From: an uncultured Bacteroidales bacterium
Lineage (GTDB): Bacteria > Bacteroidota > Bacteroidia > Bacteroidales > Bacteroidaceae
Length of the DNA: 47,067 nt
Reading direction: 5' to 3'
Assembly: GCA_902770725.1 (NCBI GenBank)
Contig: CACXUA010000019.1
Span: 1 to 47,067, forward strand
The notes under the pieces are model-generated. The model was not told the DNA's origin and ran no database searches. It saw only the letters and a program-made list of their open reading frames with translations. A program made the position numbers and the translations under genes. Positions 8,929-18,168 of this stretch are shown here, piece after piece. Each line of letters starts with the position of its first letter. Positions within the stretch are counted from its first letter, which is position 1.

Positions 8929-11900
8929 TGAATCAGGGTTTATATCAAGAAGCATACGAACACGATGCCTGCGGCGTGGGTATGGTGGTAAACATTCATG
9001 GCGGCAAGAGCCATGAACTTGTTGATAATGCATTGAAGGTGCTGGAGAACATGGAGCATCGTGGTGCAGAGACCAGGGACAAGACGGGCGATGGTGCAGG
9101 CATCATGGTGCAGATTCCGCATGAGTTCATTCTCCTGCAAGGCATTCCTGTACCTGAGAAAGGTCGGTACGGCACGGGGCTTGTGTTCCTTCCAAAAGAC
9201 GAAAAGGCCCAGCAAACAATACTGAGCATAATGATAGAAGAGATTGAGCGCGAAGGACTGGAGCTGATGCATGTCAGGACTGTGCCGACATGTCCCGATG
9301 TTTTGGGCGTGGGAGCGAGAGACGTTGAGCCTGACATTAAGCAAATCTTCGTGACAGGAGCGACTGAAGAGCAAGCTCCGAAGCTCGACGGCATATTATA
9401 TAAGATAAGGAAGCGCATAGAGAAACGCACCGACAACGAGGACTTCTACATCTGCTCCCTTTCTTCGAAGAACATCATCTACAAGGGCATGTTGACTTCC
9501 GGTCAACTGCGAAGATACTTCACGGACCTGTCTAGCCCATACTTTACGAGCGGACTTGCCCTCGTGCATTCTCGATTCTCTACCAATACCTTCCCGAAGT
9601 GGAAGCTGGCGCAGCCCTTCCGTCTGTTGGCACACAATGGCGAAATCAATACCATTCGAGGCAATCGTGGATGGATGAAAGCAAGGGAGAGCGTGCTCAG
9701 CAGCGAGGCTTTGGGCGACATCAAGGACTTGCGGCCTATCGTTCAGGAAGGAATGAGCGACTCGGCAAGCCTTGACAATGTCTTCGAGTTCCTTACGATG
9801 AGTGGTCTCTCGCTACCCCAGGCTATGGCAATACTTGTGCCCGAAAGCTTCAACGACAAGAATCCGATAAGCGAGGACCTCAAGGCTTTCTACGAATACC
9901 ACTCCATATTGATGGAGCCTTGGGATGGACCTGCAGCACTACTCTTTAGTGACGGACGCTATGCAGGCGGCATGCTCGACAGAAACGGCCTTCGTCCCAG
10001 TCGCTATACGATTACGAAGCAAGGCATAATGGTAGTGGCTTCGGAAGTAGGAGTGATGGACTTCGAACCAAGCGACGTTGTCAGCAAAGGTCGCTTGCAG
10101 CCTGGTAAGATTCTGCTTATCGACACGCAGGAAGGCAAGATTTACTATGACGGCGAGATAAAAGAACAACTGGCAAAGGCGCATCCCTATCGCGAATGGC
10201 TCCAAGCGAATCGCATCCAGTTGGAAAAGCTCAAGAGCGGCCGGCATGTCGAGAATTCTGTCCCGAACTACGAACGCAAGCTCCGGGGCTTTGGCTTCGG
10301 TCAGGAAGACATCGACAGAACGATTGTCCCGATGGCCACAGCCGGACAGGAGCCTGTTGCAGCGATGGGCAATGACACGCCGCTGGCAGTCATCAGCGAC
10401 CGTCCGCAGATTCTCTTCAACTACTTCCGTCAGCAGTTTGCCCAGGTAACGAACCCTGCCATCGACCCCATTCGCGAGGAACTGGTGATGTCGTTGACGG
10501 AGTACATCGGAGCCGTAGGCACAAACATCCTGACGCCCGATGCCTCGAACTGTAAGATGGTAAGGCTGCCACAGCCTGTGCTCACGAACACACAGCTCGA
10601 TATATTATGTAATATAAGGTACAAGGGGTTCAATACTAAGAAGCTCGCTATTTTGTTCGAGATACAGAAGGGAGCAAGTGGACTTCGCGCAGCCATTGAA
10701 GACCTATGCAAAGAAGCCGAGCAGAGTGTAAATGAAGGTGTTAACTACATCATTCTTTCTGATAGAGACATCGATGAGACACACGCCGCTATCCCATCAT
10801 TGTTGGCAGTAAGTGCTGTTCATCACTATTTGATTTCCGTCGGTAAGCGTGTACAAACGGCTCTTATCGTAGAGAGTGGCGAAATTCGCGAAGTGATGCA
10901 TGCCGCCTTGTTGTTAGGTTATGGCGCGAGTGCCATTTGTCCTTACATGACTTTTGCAGTCTTGGACGACCTCGTGAAGAAGCATAAGATTCAGGAGGAA
11001 TACGCTACTGCTGAAGCCAACTATATCAAGGCGGTCGATAAAGGCCTGAAGAAGGTGATGAGCAAGATGGGCATATCTACCATACGCTCGTATCGGGGCG
11101 CAAAGATATTCGAGAGCATCGGACTTAGCGAGGATTTGCTCAGGAGGTACTTCGGCACAGAGGTAAGCACCATTGGTGGCATCGGACTGAAGGAGATTGC
11201 CCGTGATGCGACTCGCTTACACGATGAGGCATTCAAGCCTGCTGATATTAACGAGTTCTTGCCAAACAACGGTCAGTTCTCTTGGCGAAAGGATGGCATC
11301 CTACACGCATGGCATCCCGACACGATTGCCAACCTGCAGATTGCCACAAGGCTTGGCTCGTACAAGAAATTCAAGGAATGGTCTGCGATGGTGGACGAGA
11401 AGGAGAAGCCTATCTTCATCCGCGACTTCTTCGGGTTCAAGAAAGCTGCAAAGCCAACGCCCATCGACGATGTGGAGCCGGTGGAAAGCATCGTCAGGCA
11501 TTTTGTGACGGGTGCCATGTCGTTTGGGGCATTAAGCATCGAGGCACATGAGGCTTTGGCGTTGGCCATGAACAAACTTGGCACACGCAGCAACACTGGC
11601 GAAGGTGGCGAGGATAATGCCCGCTATCATTCGGAAGTGGATGGTGTGTCGCTTTCCAGCAAGACTAAGCAGATTGCATCAGGTCGGTTTGGCGTGACGG
11701 CAGAGTACCTTGTGAATGCTGAGGAGATTCAGATTAAGGTGGCACAAGGTGCAAAACCTGGCGAGGGCGGACAGTTGCCCGGCTTCAAGGTGAACGAGAT
11801 TATAGCCAAGACGCGTAACGCCATTCCGGGCATCAGCCTCATCTCTCCGCCACCTCACCACGACATCTACAGTATTGAAGACCTTGCGCAACTCATCTTC

Positions 11901-13409
11901 GACCTGAAGAACATCAATCCGACGGCTGCGGTCAGCGTCAAGTTGGTTGCCGAAAGTGGTGTTGGGACCATTGCCGCTGGTGTGGCAAAGGCAAAGGCCG
12001 ACCTCATCGTCATAAGCGGTGCTGAGGGTGGAACGGGCGCAAGTCCTGCAAGCAGTATGCGTTTTGCTGGAATTAGTCCTGAGATTGGACTGGCCGAGAC
12101 ACAGCAGACACTTGTAAAGAATGGCTTGCGCAATCAAGTTCGCCTCCAGACTGACGGACAATTGAAGACTGCCAAGGACGTCATCATCATGGCCATGCTT
12201 GGCGCAGACGAGTTCTCATTCGGCACGTTGCCGCTTATTGTTTTGGGTTGTGTGATGATGCGCAAGTGCAATACCAACACCTGCCCTGTAGGTGTGGCTA
12301 CGCAAGACGAACGCCTTCGTGCCCGTTTCATGGGCAAGTCGGAGTATGTGGTCAACTTCTTTACCTTCCTCGCCCAGCAGGTACGAGAATATCTTAGCGA
12401 GATAGGTGTTCACAAATTGAAGGACATCATCGGCCACACGGAACTGATAGAGATACAATCGTCAAGTGTTACAGACAAACAGAAGACCATCGACTTCTCC
12501 CGTCTCCTTTATCAGCCCGCCACAAATATACCTCTCTATTGGAATAGAAGCGAGTTTACAAAGGTCTGCGGAGTAAAAGATGAGGAGATAATTAAGGAGG
12601 TGCAGAAGAGTATCGACGAGCAGGAAGAGACAACGCTCGACTTCGCCATTAAGAATACTGACAGAGCTGTGGGCACGATGCTTTCAGGCGTTATTGCCAA
12701 GAAATATGGTGAAGCAGGACTGCCGGACGGGACTATCAACATCAAGTTCAAGGGTTCTGCTGGGCAATCGTTTGGCGCATTTGCTGTGAAAGGACTGAGC
12801 CTGAGGCTCGAAGGCGAGGCTAACGACTACTTCGGCAAAGGTCTGAGCGGGGGTCGTATCAGCATCTTGCCTCCTCGCGGAAGTAATGCTGAGTTCCTTG
12901 CCAAGGACAACATCATAGCTGGCAACACGGGGCTTTATGGCGCTACAAGCGGCGAGCTATATGTCAACGGACAGGTCGGCGAGCGCTTTGGCGTGCGAAA
13001 CAGCGGAGCGATTGCTGTCATCGAAGGTGCAGGCGACCATTGCTGCGAGTACATGACAGGCGGACGTGTCGTGGTTCTCGGTAAGACAGGGCGCAACTTC
13101 GCAGCCGGAATGAGTGGCGGCGTGGCTTATGTCTATGACCCAGACCACACTTTCGACTACTTCTGCAACATGGATATGGTGGAGATAAACCTTGTGGAGG
13201 ATACGGTCAGCCGCAAAGAACTGCTCGAACTTATCCGCCAGCATTACCTCCACACAGGTTCTGCCCTCGCAGGACGAATGCTCGATGACTGGCAACGCTA
13301 CGTCGAGGATTTCATCCAGGTTGTACCTATCGAGTACAAGCGCGTCTTGCAGGAGGAGCAGATGGCAAAGCTTTCGCAGAAGATTGCAGAAGTTCAGAGA
13401 GACTACTAA
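8928..13409 (+). CDS. gltB: Glutamate synthase, large (alpha) subunit
   Basis: 1493 residues, normal for bacterial GOGAT alpha. The N-terminal glutaminase domain starts MNQGLYQEAYEHDACGVGMV, placing the nucleophile Cys at residue 15 after a 14-residue propeptide. The central FMN-binding synthase domain contains ISGAEGGTGASP. The 3Fe-4S cluster motif is MRKCNTNTCPVGVATQ. The C-terminal part is the beta-helix GXGXG domain with repeats such as GLSGGRISILPP and GMSGGVAYVYDP. It makes two glutamates from glutamine and 2-oxoglutarate with electrons from GltD. It follows dapL after 15 bp and precedes gltD by 150 bp. Confidence 0.98.
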   Translation: MNQGLYQEAYEHDACGVGMVVNIHGGKSHELVDNALKVLENMEHRGAETRDKTGDGAGIMVQIPHEFILLQGIPVPEKGRYGTGLVFLPKDEKAQQTILSIMIEEIEREGLELMHVRTVPTCPDVLGVGARDVEPDIKQIFVTGATEEQAPKLDGILYKIRKRIEKRTDNEDFYICSLSSKNIIYKGMLTSGQLRRYFTDLSSPYFTSGLALVHSRFSTNTFPKWKLAQPFRLLAHNGEINTIRGNRGWMKARESVLSSEALGDIKDLRPIVQEGMSDSASLDNVFEFLTMSGLSLPQAMAILVPESFNDKNPISEDLKAFYEYHSILMEPWDGPAALLFSDGRYAGGMLDRNGLRPSRYTITKQGIMVVASEVGVMDFEPSDVVSKGRLQPGKILLIDTQEGKIYYDGEIKEQLAKAHPYREWLQANRIQLEKLKSGRHVENSVPNYERKLRGFGFGQEDIDRTIVPMATAGQEPVAAMGNDTPLAVISDRPQILFNYFRQQFAQVTNPAIDPIREELVMSLTEYIGAVGTNILTPDASNCKMVRLPQPVLTNTQLDILCNIRYKGFNTKKLAILFEIQKGASGLRAAIEDLCKEAEQSVNEGVNYIILSDRDIDETHAAIPSLLAVSAVHHYLISVGKRVQTALIVESGEIREVMHAALLLGYGASAICPYMTFAVLDDLVKKHKIQEEYATAEANYIKAVDKGLKKVMSKMGISTIRSYRGAKIFESIGLSEDLLRRYFGTEVSTIGGIGLKEIARDATRLHDEAFKPADINEFLPNNGQFSWRKDGILHAWHPDTIANLQIATRLGSYKKFKEWSAMVDEKEKPIFIRDFFGFKKAAKPTPIDDVEPVESIVRHFVTGAMSFGALSIEAHEALALAMNKLGTRSNTGEGGEDNARYHSEVDGVSLSSKTKQIASGRFGVTAEYLVNAEEIQIKVAQGAKPGEGGQLPGFKVNEIIAKTRNAIPGISLISPPPHHDIYSIEDLAQLIFDLKNINPTAAVSVKLVAESGVGTIAAGVAKAKADLIVISGAEGGTGASPASSMRFAGISPEIGLAETQQTLVKNGLRNQVRLQTDGQLKTAKDVIIMAMLGADEFSFGTLPLIVLGCVMMRKCNTNTCPVGVATQDERLRARFMGKSEYVVNFFTFLAQQVREYLSEIGVHKLKDIIGHTELIEIQSSSVTDKQKTIDFSRLLYQPATNIPLYWNRSEFTKVCGVKDEEIIKEVQKSIDEQEETTLDFAIKNTDRAVGTMLSGVIAKKYGEAGLPDGTINIKFKGSAGQSFGAFAVKGLSLRLEGEANDYFGKGLSGGRISILPPRGSNAEFLAKDNIIAGNTGLYGATSGELYVNGQVGERFGVRNSGAIAVIEGAGDHCCEYMTGGRVVVLGKTGRNFAAGMSGGVAYVYDPDHTFDYFCNMDMVEINLVEDTVSRKELLELIRQHYLHTGSALAGRMLDDWQRYVEDFIQVVPIEYKRVLQEEQMAKLSQKIAEVQRDY

Positions 13410-13414
13410 ATCCA

Positions 13415-13551
13415 TTTACGATTTGACGATTTACTATTTACGATTTATTTTTCAATTGGATTAATGGACTATTTCGTGGATAGGATTCAGTAAATCGTTA
13501 AATCAAATAAATCGTAAATAAATTGTAAATCGTAAATAGTTAAATAGTAAA
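13415..13551. repeat. Inverted pair of 29-bp word repeats between gltB and gltD
   Basis: Left copy 13415-13443 reads TTTACGA, TTTGACGA, TTTACTA, TTTACGA on the + strand. Right copy 13523-13551 reads TTTACTA, TTTAACTA, TTTACGA, TTTACAA on the minus strand. The two face each other across about 80 bp of AT-rich sequence and could fold into a long imperfect hairpin in the gltBD mRNA. Confidence 0.75.
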
Positions 13552-13559
13552 TTACAACG

Positions 13560-14969
13560 ATGGGAAATCCGAAAGCATTTCTGACTGTGCCTCGCAAGGA
13601 GGCTGGATACAGACCTATTCACGACCGCATACATGACTTTGGCGAAGTGGAACAGACGCTCAACACGCGCGACAGGCAGGAACAGGCCAGCCGTTGCATG
13701 GATTGCGGCGTGCCTTTCTGCCATTGGGCTTGCCCGCTTGGCAACAAAGACCCCGAATGGAACGATGCACTCTATCATGGCGAGTGGGAAACAGCATATA
13801 AGTTATTGAAGAAGACCAATCCCTTCCCCGAGTTCACGGGCCGCATCTGTCCGGCTCTTTGCGAGAAGGCTTGCGTGCTATATCATACCACGGGCGAGGC
13901 TGTCACCAACCGCGAGAATGAATGTGCCATTGCCGAGCGAGCCTTCCTGGAAGGATATGTGACCATTGAGCACCCCAAGCGCAACGGACTTCGTGTGGCT
14001 GTCGTTGGTAGTGGTCCTGCTGGACTTGCCGCTGCCCAAGCCCTCAACTATATGGGCTACGAGGTGACAGTCTTCGAGAAGAACGAAGCCGCTGGCGGAC
14101 TCTTGCGTTATGGCATCCCCAACTTCAAACTGAACAAGAAAATCATCGACAGGAGAATTGAGGTCATGGAGCAAGAAGGGATAGAGTTCAAGTACAACAG
14201 CCCCCTCCCCATCCCTCCCCAAAGGGAGGGAGTAGAAGCCCTGTTGGAGGCTCTTAATAAACAAGATAAAGACTCCTCCCCTTTGGGGGAGGCTGGGTGG
14301 GGGGCTATCGTAATCGCTACCGGCACACCTGTCGCAAGAGATTTGAAAGTTCCTGGCCGCGAACTGAAAGGCGTGCATCTTGCTCTCGAACTGCTCTCTC
14401 AGCAGAACCGCGTCCTTGCCGGCATGGAGTTCTCGAAGGAAGAGCGCATCACGGCAAAGGGCAAGGATGTCCTCGTAATCGGTGGTGGCGATACGGGAAG
14501 CGACTGCATCGGCACGGCTCATCGTCAAGGCTGCAAGAGTGTGACGCAGATTGAGATAATGCCAAAGCCTCCTGTTGGGCACAATCCTTCTACGCCTTGG
14601 CCAAACTGGCCTGTCATTCTCAAGACGACCAGCAGCCATGAAGAAGGTTGTACACGTCGTTGGAACATCAACACCCTCGAGTTCCTCGGAGAGAATGGAA
14701 AGGTGACAGGCGTCAAGGTGCAGGAGATAGACTGGAAGCCCAACCCAGAAGGCGGACGACCGTTGATGGTGGAAAAGAACGAGCCAGAAATCATCAAGGC
14801 CGACCTTGTCCTGCTGGCGATGGGCTTCCTTAAACCCGAACATCCCGAGTACCCTGAGAATGTCTTCGTCTGTGGCGATGCCGCTAATGGCGCCAGCCTC
14901 GTCGTCCGCGCTATTGCATCGGGCCTGCAGACAGCAGAGAAAGTCCACACCTATCTGCAAAGCAAGTAG
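13560..14969 (+). CDS. gltD: Glutamate synthase, small (beta) subunit, with an in-frame repeat insertion
   Basis: 469 residues. The N-terminal part carries the cysteines for two Fe-S clusters (CMDCGVPFCHWACPLGNKDP and RICPALCEKAC). The FAD motif VAVVGSGPAGLAAAQAL and the NADPH motif VLVIGGGDTGSDCIGTA follow. It passes electrons from NADPH to GltB. Between EFKYN and AIVIATGT there are about 35 residues where I expect about 17 from the family. The extra residues (PLPIPPQREG at one end, SSPLGEAGWG at the other) come from a C-rich/G-rich inverted repeat at 14199-14305. The reading frame stays open and all catalytic motifs remain, so the subunit is probably functional with a surface loop. Confidence 0.95.
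   Translation: MGNPKAFLTVPRKEAGYRPIHDRIHDFGEVEQTLNTRDRQEQASRCMDCGVPFCHWACPLGNKDPEWNDALYHGEWETAYKLLKKTNPFPEFTGRICPALCEKACVLYHTTGEAVTNRENECAIAERAFLEGYVTIEHPKRNGLRVAVVGSGPAGLAAAQALNYMGYEVTVFEKNEAAGGLLRYGIPNFKLNKKIIDRRIEVMEQEGIEFKYNSPLPIPPQREGVEALLEALNKQDKDSSPLGEAGWGAIVIATGTPVARDLKVPGRELKGVHLALELLSQQNRVLAGMEFSKEERITAKGKDVLVIGGGDTGSDCIGTAHRQGCKSVTQIEIMPKPPVGHNPSTPWPNWPVILKTTSSHEEGCTRRWNINTLEFLGENGKVTGVKVQEIDWKPNPEGGRPLMVEKNEPEIIKADLVLLAMGFLKPEHPEYPENVFVCGDAANGASLVVRAIASGLQTAEKVHTYLQSK
14199..14305. repeat. Palindromic C-rich/G-rich element inside gltD
   Basis: The first 26 bp (beginning AGCCCCCTCCCC) and the reverse complement of the last 26 bp (beginning AGCCCCCCACCC) match apart from a few positions, and both end CCAAAG. 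Each end also folds on itself (CCTCCCC AAA GGGAGGG; CTCCCC TTT GGGGGAGG). The layout is that of a small non-autonomous inverted-repeat element read through in frame by gltD. Confidence 0.75.
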
Positions 14970-14993
14970 AGACTTAAACTAACAACTAATGTG

Positions 14994-15028
14994 AGCGGAC
15001 AGCCTGCCGACATTCGGGGCTGTCCGCT
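14994..15028 (+). terminator. Hairpin after gltD
   Basis: The arms AGCGGACAGCC and GGCTGTCCGCT form a perfect 11-bp stem with a 13-nt loop. It is 24 bp after the gltD stop. The T-run is weak, but the position suits the end of the gltBD operon. Confidence 0.7.
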
Positions 15029-15074
15029 TGTGCTGTAAGAGGGCTTTTTCTGCGTGTATTCGTGTAATATATAT

Positions 15075-15101
15075 TCAAAAAGCCGTCCGGGGAGGGACGG
15101 C
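15075..15101 (-). terminator. Minus-strand hairpin with T-run
   Basis: GCCGTCC and GGACGGC pair around a 6-nt loop. On the minus strand the stem is followed by TTTTT. No minus-strand gene is seen to feed it; it may shield gltD from antisense transcription. Confidence 0.5.
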
Positions 15102-15246
15102 CTATAATATAAAAAGGTAGAGGTGGAAAAGAGATTTGGGAGGACGCGCTGGCGATTTAGGTGGGCGGAGATAGCAAAATTTGACATCTTCGCCCGCATT
15201 CTGCTAGTTTAACAGGGAAAGCGGAGAAAAATTGAAATAAAATGCG

Positions 15247-15254
15247 TAACTTTG
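15247..15254 (+). promoter_or_regulatory. Bacteroidetes -7 element for the restriction-modification operon
   Basis: TAACTTTG matches TAnnTTTG. Transcription would start near 15260, only about 13 nt before the preferred methyltransferase ATG at 15274, giving an almost leaderless mRNA. Confidence 0.65.
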
Positions 15255-15273
15255 CCGTCGAAAAGTGACAATC

Positions 15274-16881
15274 ATGGCAAAGAAAGATATTAAAAGCGGA
15301 CTAAAACTTGAAGCCTTCCCTGAAGAGATTACCGAGGATGGCATCAGGATTTACGGCGAAACTTCATATGAAAATCAGATGGCGGTGCTGAGCCATTATC
15401 TGCACAATAACCGCGAGGACGTGGACGACGAAAGTAAGGAGGAAATCATCCTTGCTATCCGCGAGTTCCTTTCTCGCAAAAGGTTTCGTCAGGACAAGGA
15501 TGAGGAATTGTCCGATGAGCAGATTTGGATGGCTGCCGAATCCCCTTTGCAATATAATCTGTTCGGCGAATTCTTTAAGATACCTTTTCCCGCCCCAGAG
15601 AATCCTCGATTCACGTTTATCGATCTTTTTGCAGGTATGGGTGGTTTCCGAATCGCTATGCAGCGACTTGGCGGCAAGTGTGTCTATTCATCCGAGTTCA
15701 AGGCTTCGGCACAGCAAGCCTACCTTGCGAATTACGGCGAAATGCCCTTTGGTGACATCACGAAGGAATCAACAAAAAAATACATCCCTGACCATTTTGA
15801 CATTCTTTGCGCAGGCTTCCCGTGTCAGGCTTTCTCGGCAGCGGGTGCAAGGAAGGGGTTTGCCGACGAGACTCGCGGTACCCTTTTCTTTGAAGTGGCT
15901 CGGATATTAAAGGAAAAACGTCCAAAAGGATTCTTCCTCGAAAATGTGGAGGGTTTAGTAAACCATGATGGAGGCCGCACATTGCGCATTATCCTTGATA
16001 CGCTCCGTAGCCTTGGCTACAAAGTCAATCACAGAGTGTTGGACGCTTCGGACTTCGGTGTGGCGCAAGCGAGACGGCGAATATACATTGTGGGTACATT
16101 CGACAAAAAGGTGTCACTGGATGATTTCCCCGTGAGAAAAGCAACTGTGGGCGACGTGCTGGAGCAAGGCAAACTGCTTTCGCAGAATCGCATTGTAAAA
16201 CTTTTGCTCAAAAAATTTTCTTTGGATGAGCTATATGGAAAATCAATTAAGGACAAACGTGGCGGTGGCGATAACATTCACAGCTGGGAGATTGGCATTA
16301 AAGGTGAAACCACCAAGGCGGAACGTGCCCTGCTTGACAAGATGCTCACCGAGAGACGAAAGAAGAAGTGGGCCGAGCAGTGGGGTATTGACTGGATGGA
16401 CGGTATGCCTCTCTCCCGCGAAATGATAGCCTCTTTCTACCAAGGCAAAGACCTTGACAAACTACTTGAAAGCCTTGTGAAGAAACGTTATCTTGTGTAC
16501 GAGCATCCGAAGAAACGCATCACCAAAAGAACTGACAGCGGTGTAAGCTACAGCGTTAGAGTAGAGGACGAAAGCAAACCACAAGGTTATAATATTGTAG
16601 CAGGCAAGTTGAGTTTTGACATAAGCAAAATTCTTGATCCAAACGATGTGGCCCCTACGCTTGTAGCAATGGATATGAACAAACTATATGTGGGTGATAA
16701 CGGAGGACTGCGACGGCTTACTTTGCGTGAGGGTTTGAGACTATTCGGCTATCCTGAAGAGTATGTTCTCGGCATGTCCGAAAGAGAAGGCTACGACCTC
16801 TTGGGTAACACTGTGGTTGTGCCTGTAATAAAGGCTGTTGCCGAGCGACTTATCAACGAGATTAGTAAACAGAAGAATTAA
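15274..16881 (+). CDS. DNA (cytosine-5)-methyltransferase of a type II R-M system
   Basis: 535 residues from the ATG at 15274 (a GTG at 15265 is possible but sits almost on the predicted transcription start). The C5-MTase motifs occur in order: I, FIDLFAGMGGFRIAM; IV, CAGFPCQAFSAAG, with the catalytic Cys of the PCQ motif; VI, FFLENVEGL; VIII, ARRRIYIVGTF; IX, RRLTLREGLRLFGYP; X, LLGNTVVVPVI. About 110 residues precede motif I, and the target-recognition region lies between motifs VIII and IX, so it is a non-permuted enzyme. It methylates cytosine in the host copies of the site cut by the next gene. The operon continues with the nuclease, a 2TM protein and three tiny ORFs. Confidence 0.95.
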   Translation: MAKKDIKSGLKLEAFPEEITEDGIRIYGETSYENQMAVLSHYLHNNREDVDDESKEEIILAIREFLSRKRFRQDKDEELSDEQIWMAAESPLQYNLFGEFFKIPFPAPENPRFTFIDLFAGMGGFRIAMQRLGGKCVYSSEFKASAQQAYLANYGEMPFGDITKESTKKYIPDHFDILCAGFPCQAFSAAGARKGFADETRGTLFFEVARILKEKRPKGFFLENVEGLVNHDGGRTLRIILDTLRSLGYKVNHRVLDASDFGVAQARRRIYIVGTFDKKVSLDDFPVRKATVGDVLEQGKLLSQNRIVKLLLKKFSLDELYGKSIKDKRGGGDNIHSWEIGIKGETTKAERALLDKMLTERRKKKWAEQWGIDWMDGMPLSREMIASFYQGKDLDKLLESLVKKRYLVYEHPKKRITKRTDSGVSYSVRVEDESKPQGYNIVAGKLSFDISKILDPNDVAPTLVAMDMNKLYVGDNGGLRRLTLREGLRLFGYPEEYVLGMSEREGYDLLGNTVVVPVIKAVAERLINEISKQKN

Positions 16882-16892
16882 CAACGAATAAA

Positions 16893-17630
16893 ATGAAACT
16901 TACAGCAGAACAAGTATTAGACAAACTGGTGAATGATGATAAAATCCTCACCCGTGAAGGCCAAATCAAGTTTTACCTCGGCGATGTTGACATAATAGTC
17001 AAACAGCGCGATGTTGTTGGTAACATCATGCAAGAATGGCTGGAGGGTTGGCTAAGACATAACAACGTTGAATTTGCATCCAATCCGAATACTCAGATGC
17101 CGCCCGATGTTTTCCTTGACCCCGATGACAAGACTAAGAACCTTTTGGAAGTGAAAGCATTCAATTTCCGTAGTTCACCAGGCTTTGATATTGCCGATTT
17201 CAGAATGTACGAACAGGAGATTGTTACCAAGCCATACATGCTCGATGTTACCTATCTGGTATTTGGCTATGACATGAGCAAGGATGGAGTCGTTACCATC
17301 AAGCGAATATGGAAACAGAAGGTTTGGGAAATCACACGTCCGATGATTGACACTAAGAAAATAGAATGGCCTATAAGCCTGCAACAGAAAAGCGGACGAG
17401 TTCATAAAATCCGCCCAGCCAAATGGTATCGTCAATCAAAGAAGTTTAATACTTTCCAGAATGTAGAAGATTTCCTGTCAGCTGTAGAACAGACGGTTTA
17501 TCAAAATATAGAAACAAGAGCAGACGGGCCAGGATGGAAACAAAAGATGGAAGCAAACTACAAGAACTTCTTTGGCAAGAGAATCTCCATCCCTCGTTGG
17601 GATGATATTAGGTCGAAGTACATTATCTGA
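16893..17630 (+). CDS. Type II restriction endonuclease, NgoBV/NlaIV-like
   Basis: 245 residues, 11 bp after the methyltransferase stop. The protein begins MKLTAEQVLDKLVNDDKIL, and the segment VVGNIMQEWLEGWL leads into a PD-(D/E)xK-type core: PDVFLDPDD, then LLEVKAF with the ExK pair at about residue 90. The overall look matches the NgoBV/NlaIV family that cuts GGNNCC, recalled from memory rather than from a search, so the recognition site is a hypothesis. Its role would be cleavage of unmethylated incoming DNA. It lacks any transmembrane or additional domain. A controller gene is not visible, so timing of expression may depend on gene order, with the methyltransferase first. Confidence 0.85.
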   Translation: MKLTAEQVLDKLVNDDKILTREGQIKFYLGDVDIIVKQRDVVGNIMQEWLEGWLRHNNVEFASNPNTQMPPDVFLDPDDKTKNLLEVKAFNFRSSPGFDIADFRMYEQEIVTKPYMLDVTYLVFGYDMSKDGVVTIKRIWKQKVWEITRPMIDTKKIEWPISLQQKSGRVHKIRPAKWYRQSKKFNTFQNVEDFLSAVEQTVYQNIETRADGPGWKQKMEANYKNFFGKRISIPRWDDIRSKYII

Positions 17631-17643
17631 TAAATAGATTTTA

Positions 17644-18168
17644 ATGGAAGTCCGCAACAAAATTTGGGAGGAGTTCAAACAGGCTAAGGCGAATGTAGTT
17701 TGCATCCGCCGATACACTAGTTTGCAACGGCAATTGAATTGCATTTATCAGGTTTTCATCGCCGTATGTGCTGCCGTCGGCACATTCTCATTCGGATTTA
17801 GCGACAAAATACCATTCATTGCATTACTCTCAATCGCTGTTGTCTCGTTGATAAAGGCCATCTTTCCTCAAATCTTGCAGCCCGAACAGGAATTGTGCAG
17901 TCTTGACGCACTGATGGACTACTACAATTCGTTCATGAACAAGCTGGAAGCATTCTTCTACCAACTTGACAAGGAGCAAAAGACCGATGACGAAGTAATG
18001 GCTGAACTTTTCACGCTAAAGGAGGAAGAATGCAAGAAGCAATCGCAAATGAACAAGCTAATCCGATGGATACCAAAACGAATGCAGAAAAAAGTGGACG
18101 CAGAAGTGCAGACATATATAGACGAAGTTTATTTCAACATATACAAACAAGATGACCAACAACAATAG
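17644..18168 (+). CDS. Two-transmembrane protein, SLATT-like, in the R-M operon
   Basis: 174 residues, 13 bp after the nuclease stop. A basic N-terminal helix (to about residue 27) is followed by two hydrophobic helices: about residues 32-52 (IYQVFIAVCAAVGTFSF) and 56-78 (IPFIALLSIAVVSLIKAIF). A long charged helical tail with Lys/Glu-rich segments (LDKEQKTDDE, KRMQKKVDAEV) follows. This layout is that of SLATT-type 2TM effectors, which are thought to act as membrane-damaging outputs in anti-phage systems. I see no nucleotide-binding or enzymatic motif, and the SLATT link is by architecture only. Its 3' end overlaps the start of the first tiny proline-tailed ORF by 17 bp, so the two are translationally linked. 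Confidence 0.7.
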   Translation: MEVRNKIWEEFKQAKANVVCIRRYTSLQRQLNCIYQVFIAVCAAVGTFSFGFSDKIPFIALLSIAVVSLIKAIFPQILQPEQELCSLDALMDYYNSFMNKLEAFFYQLDKEQKTDDEVMAELFTLKEEECKKQSQMNKLIRWIPKRMQKKVDAEVQTYIDEVYFNIYKQDDQQQ

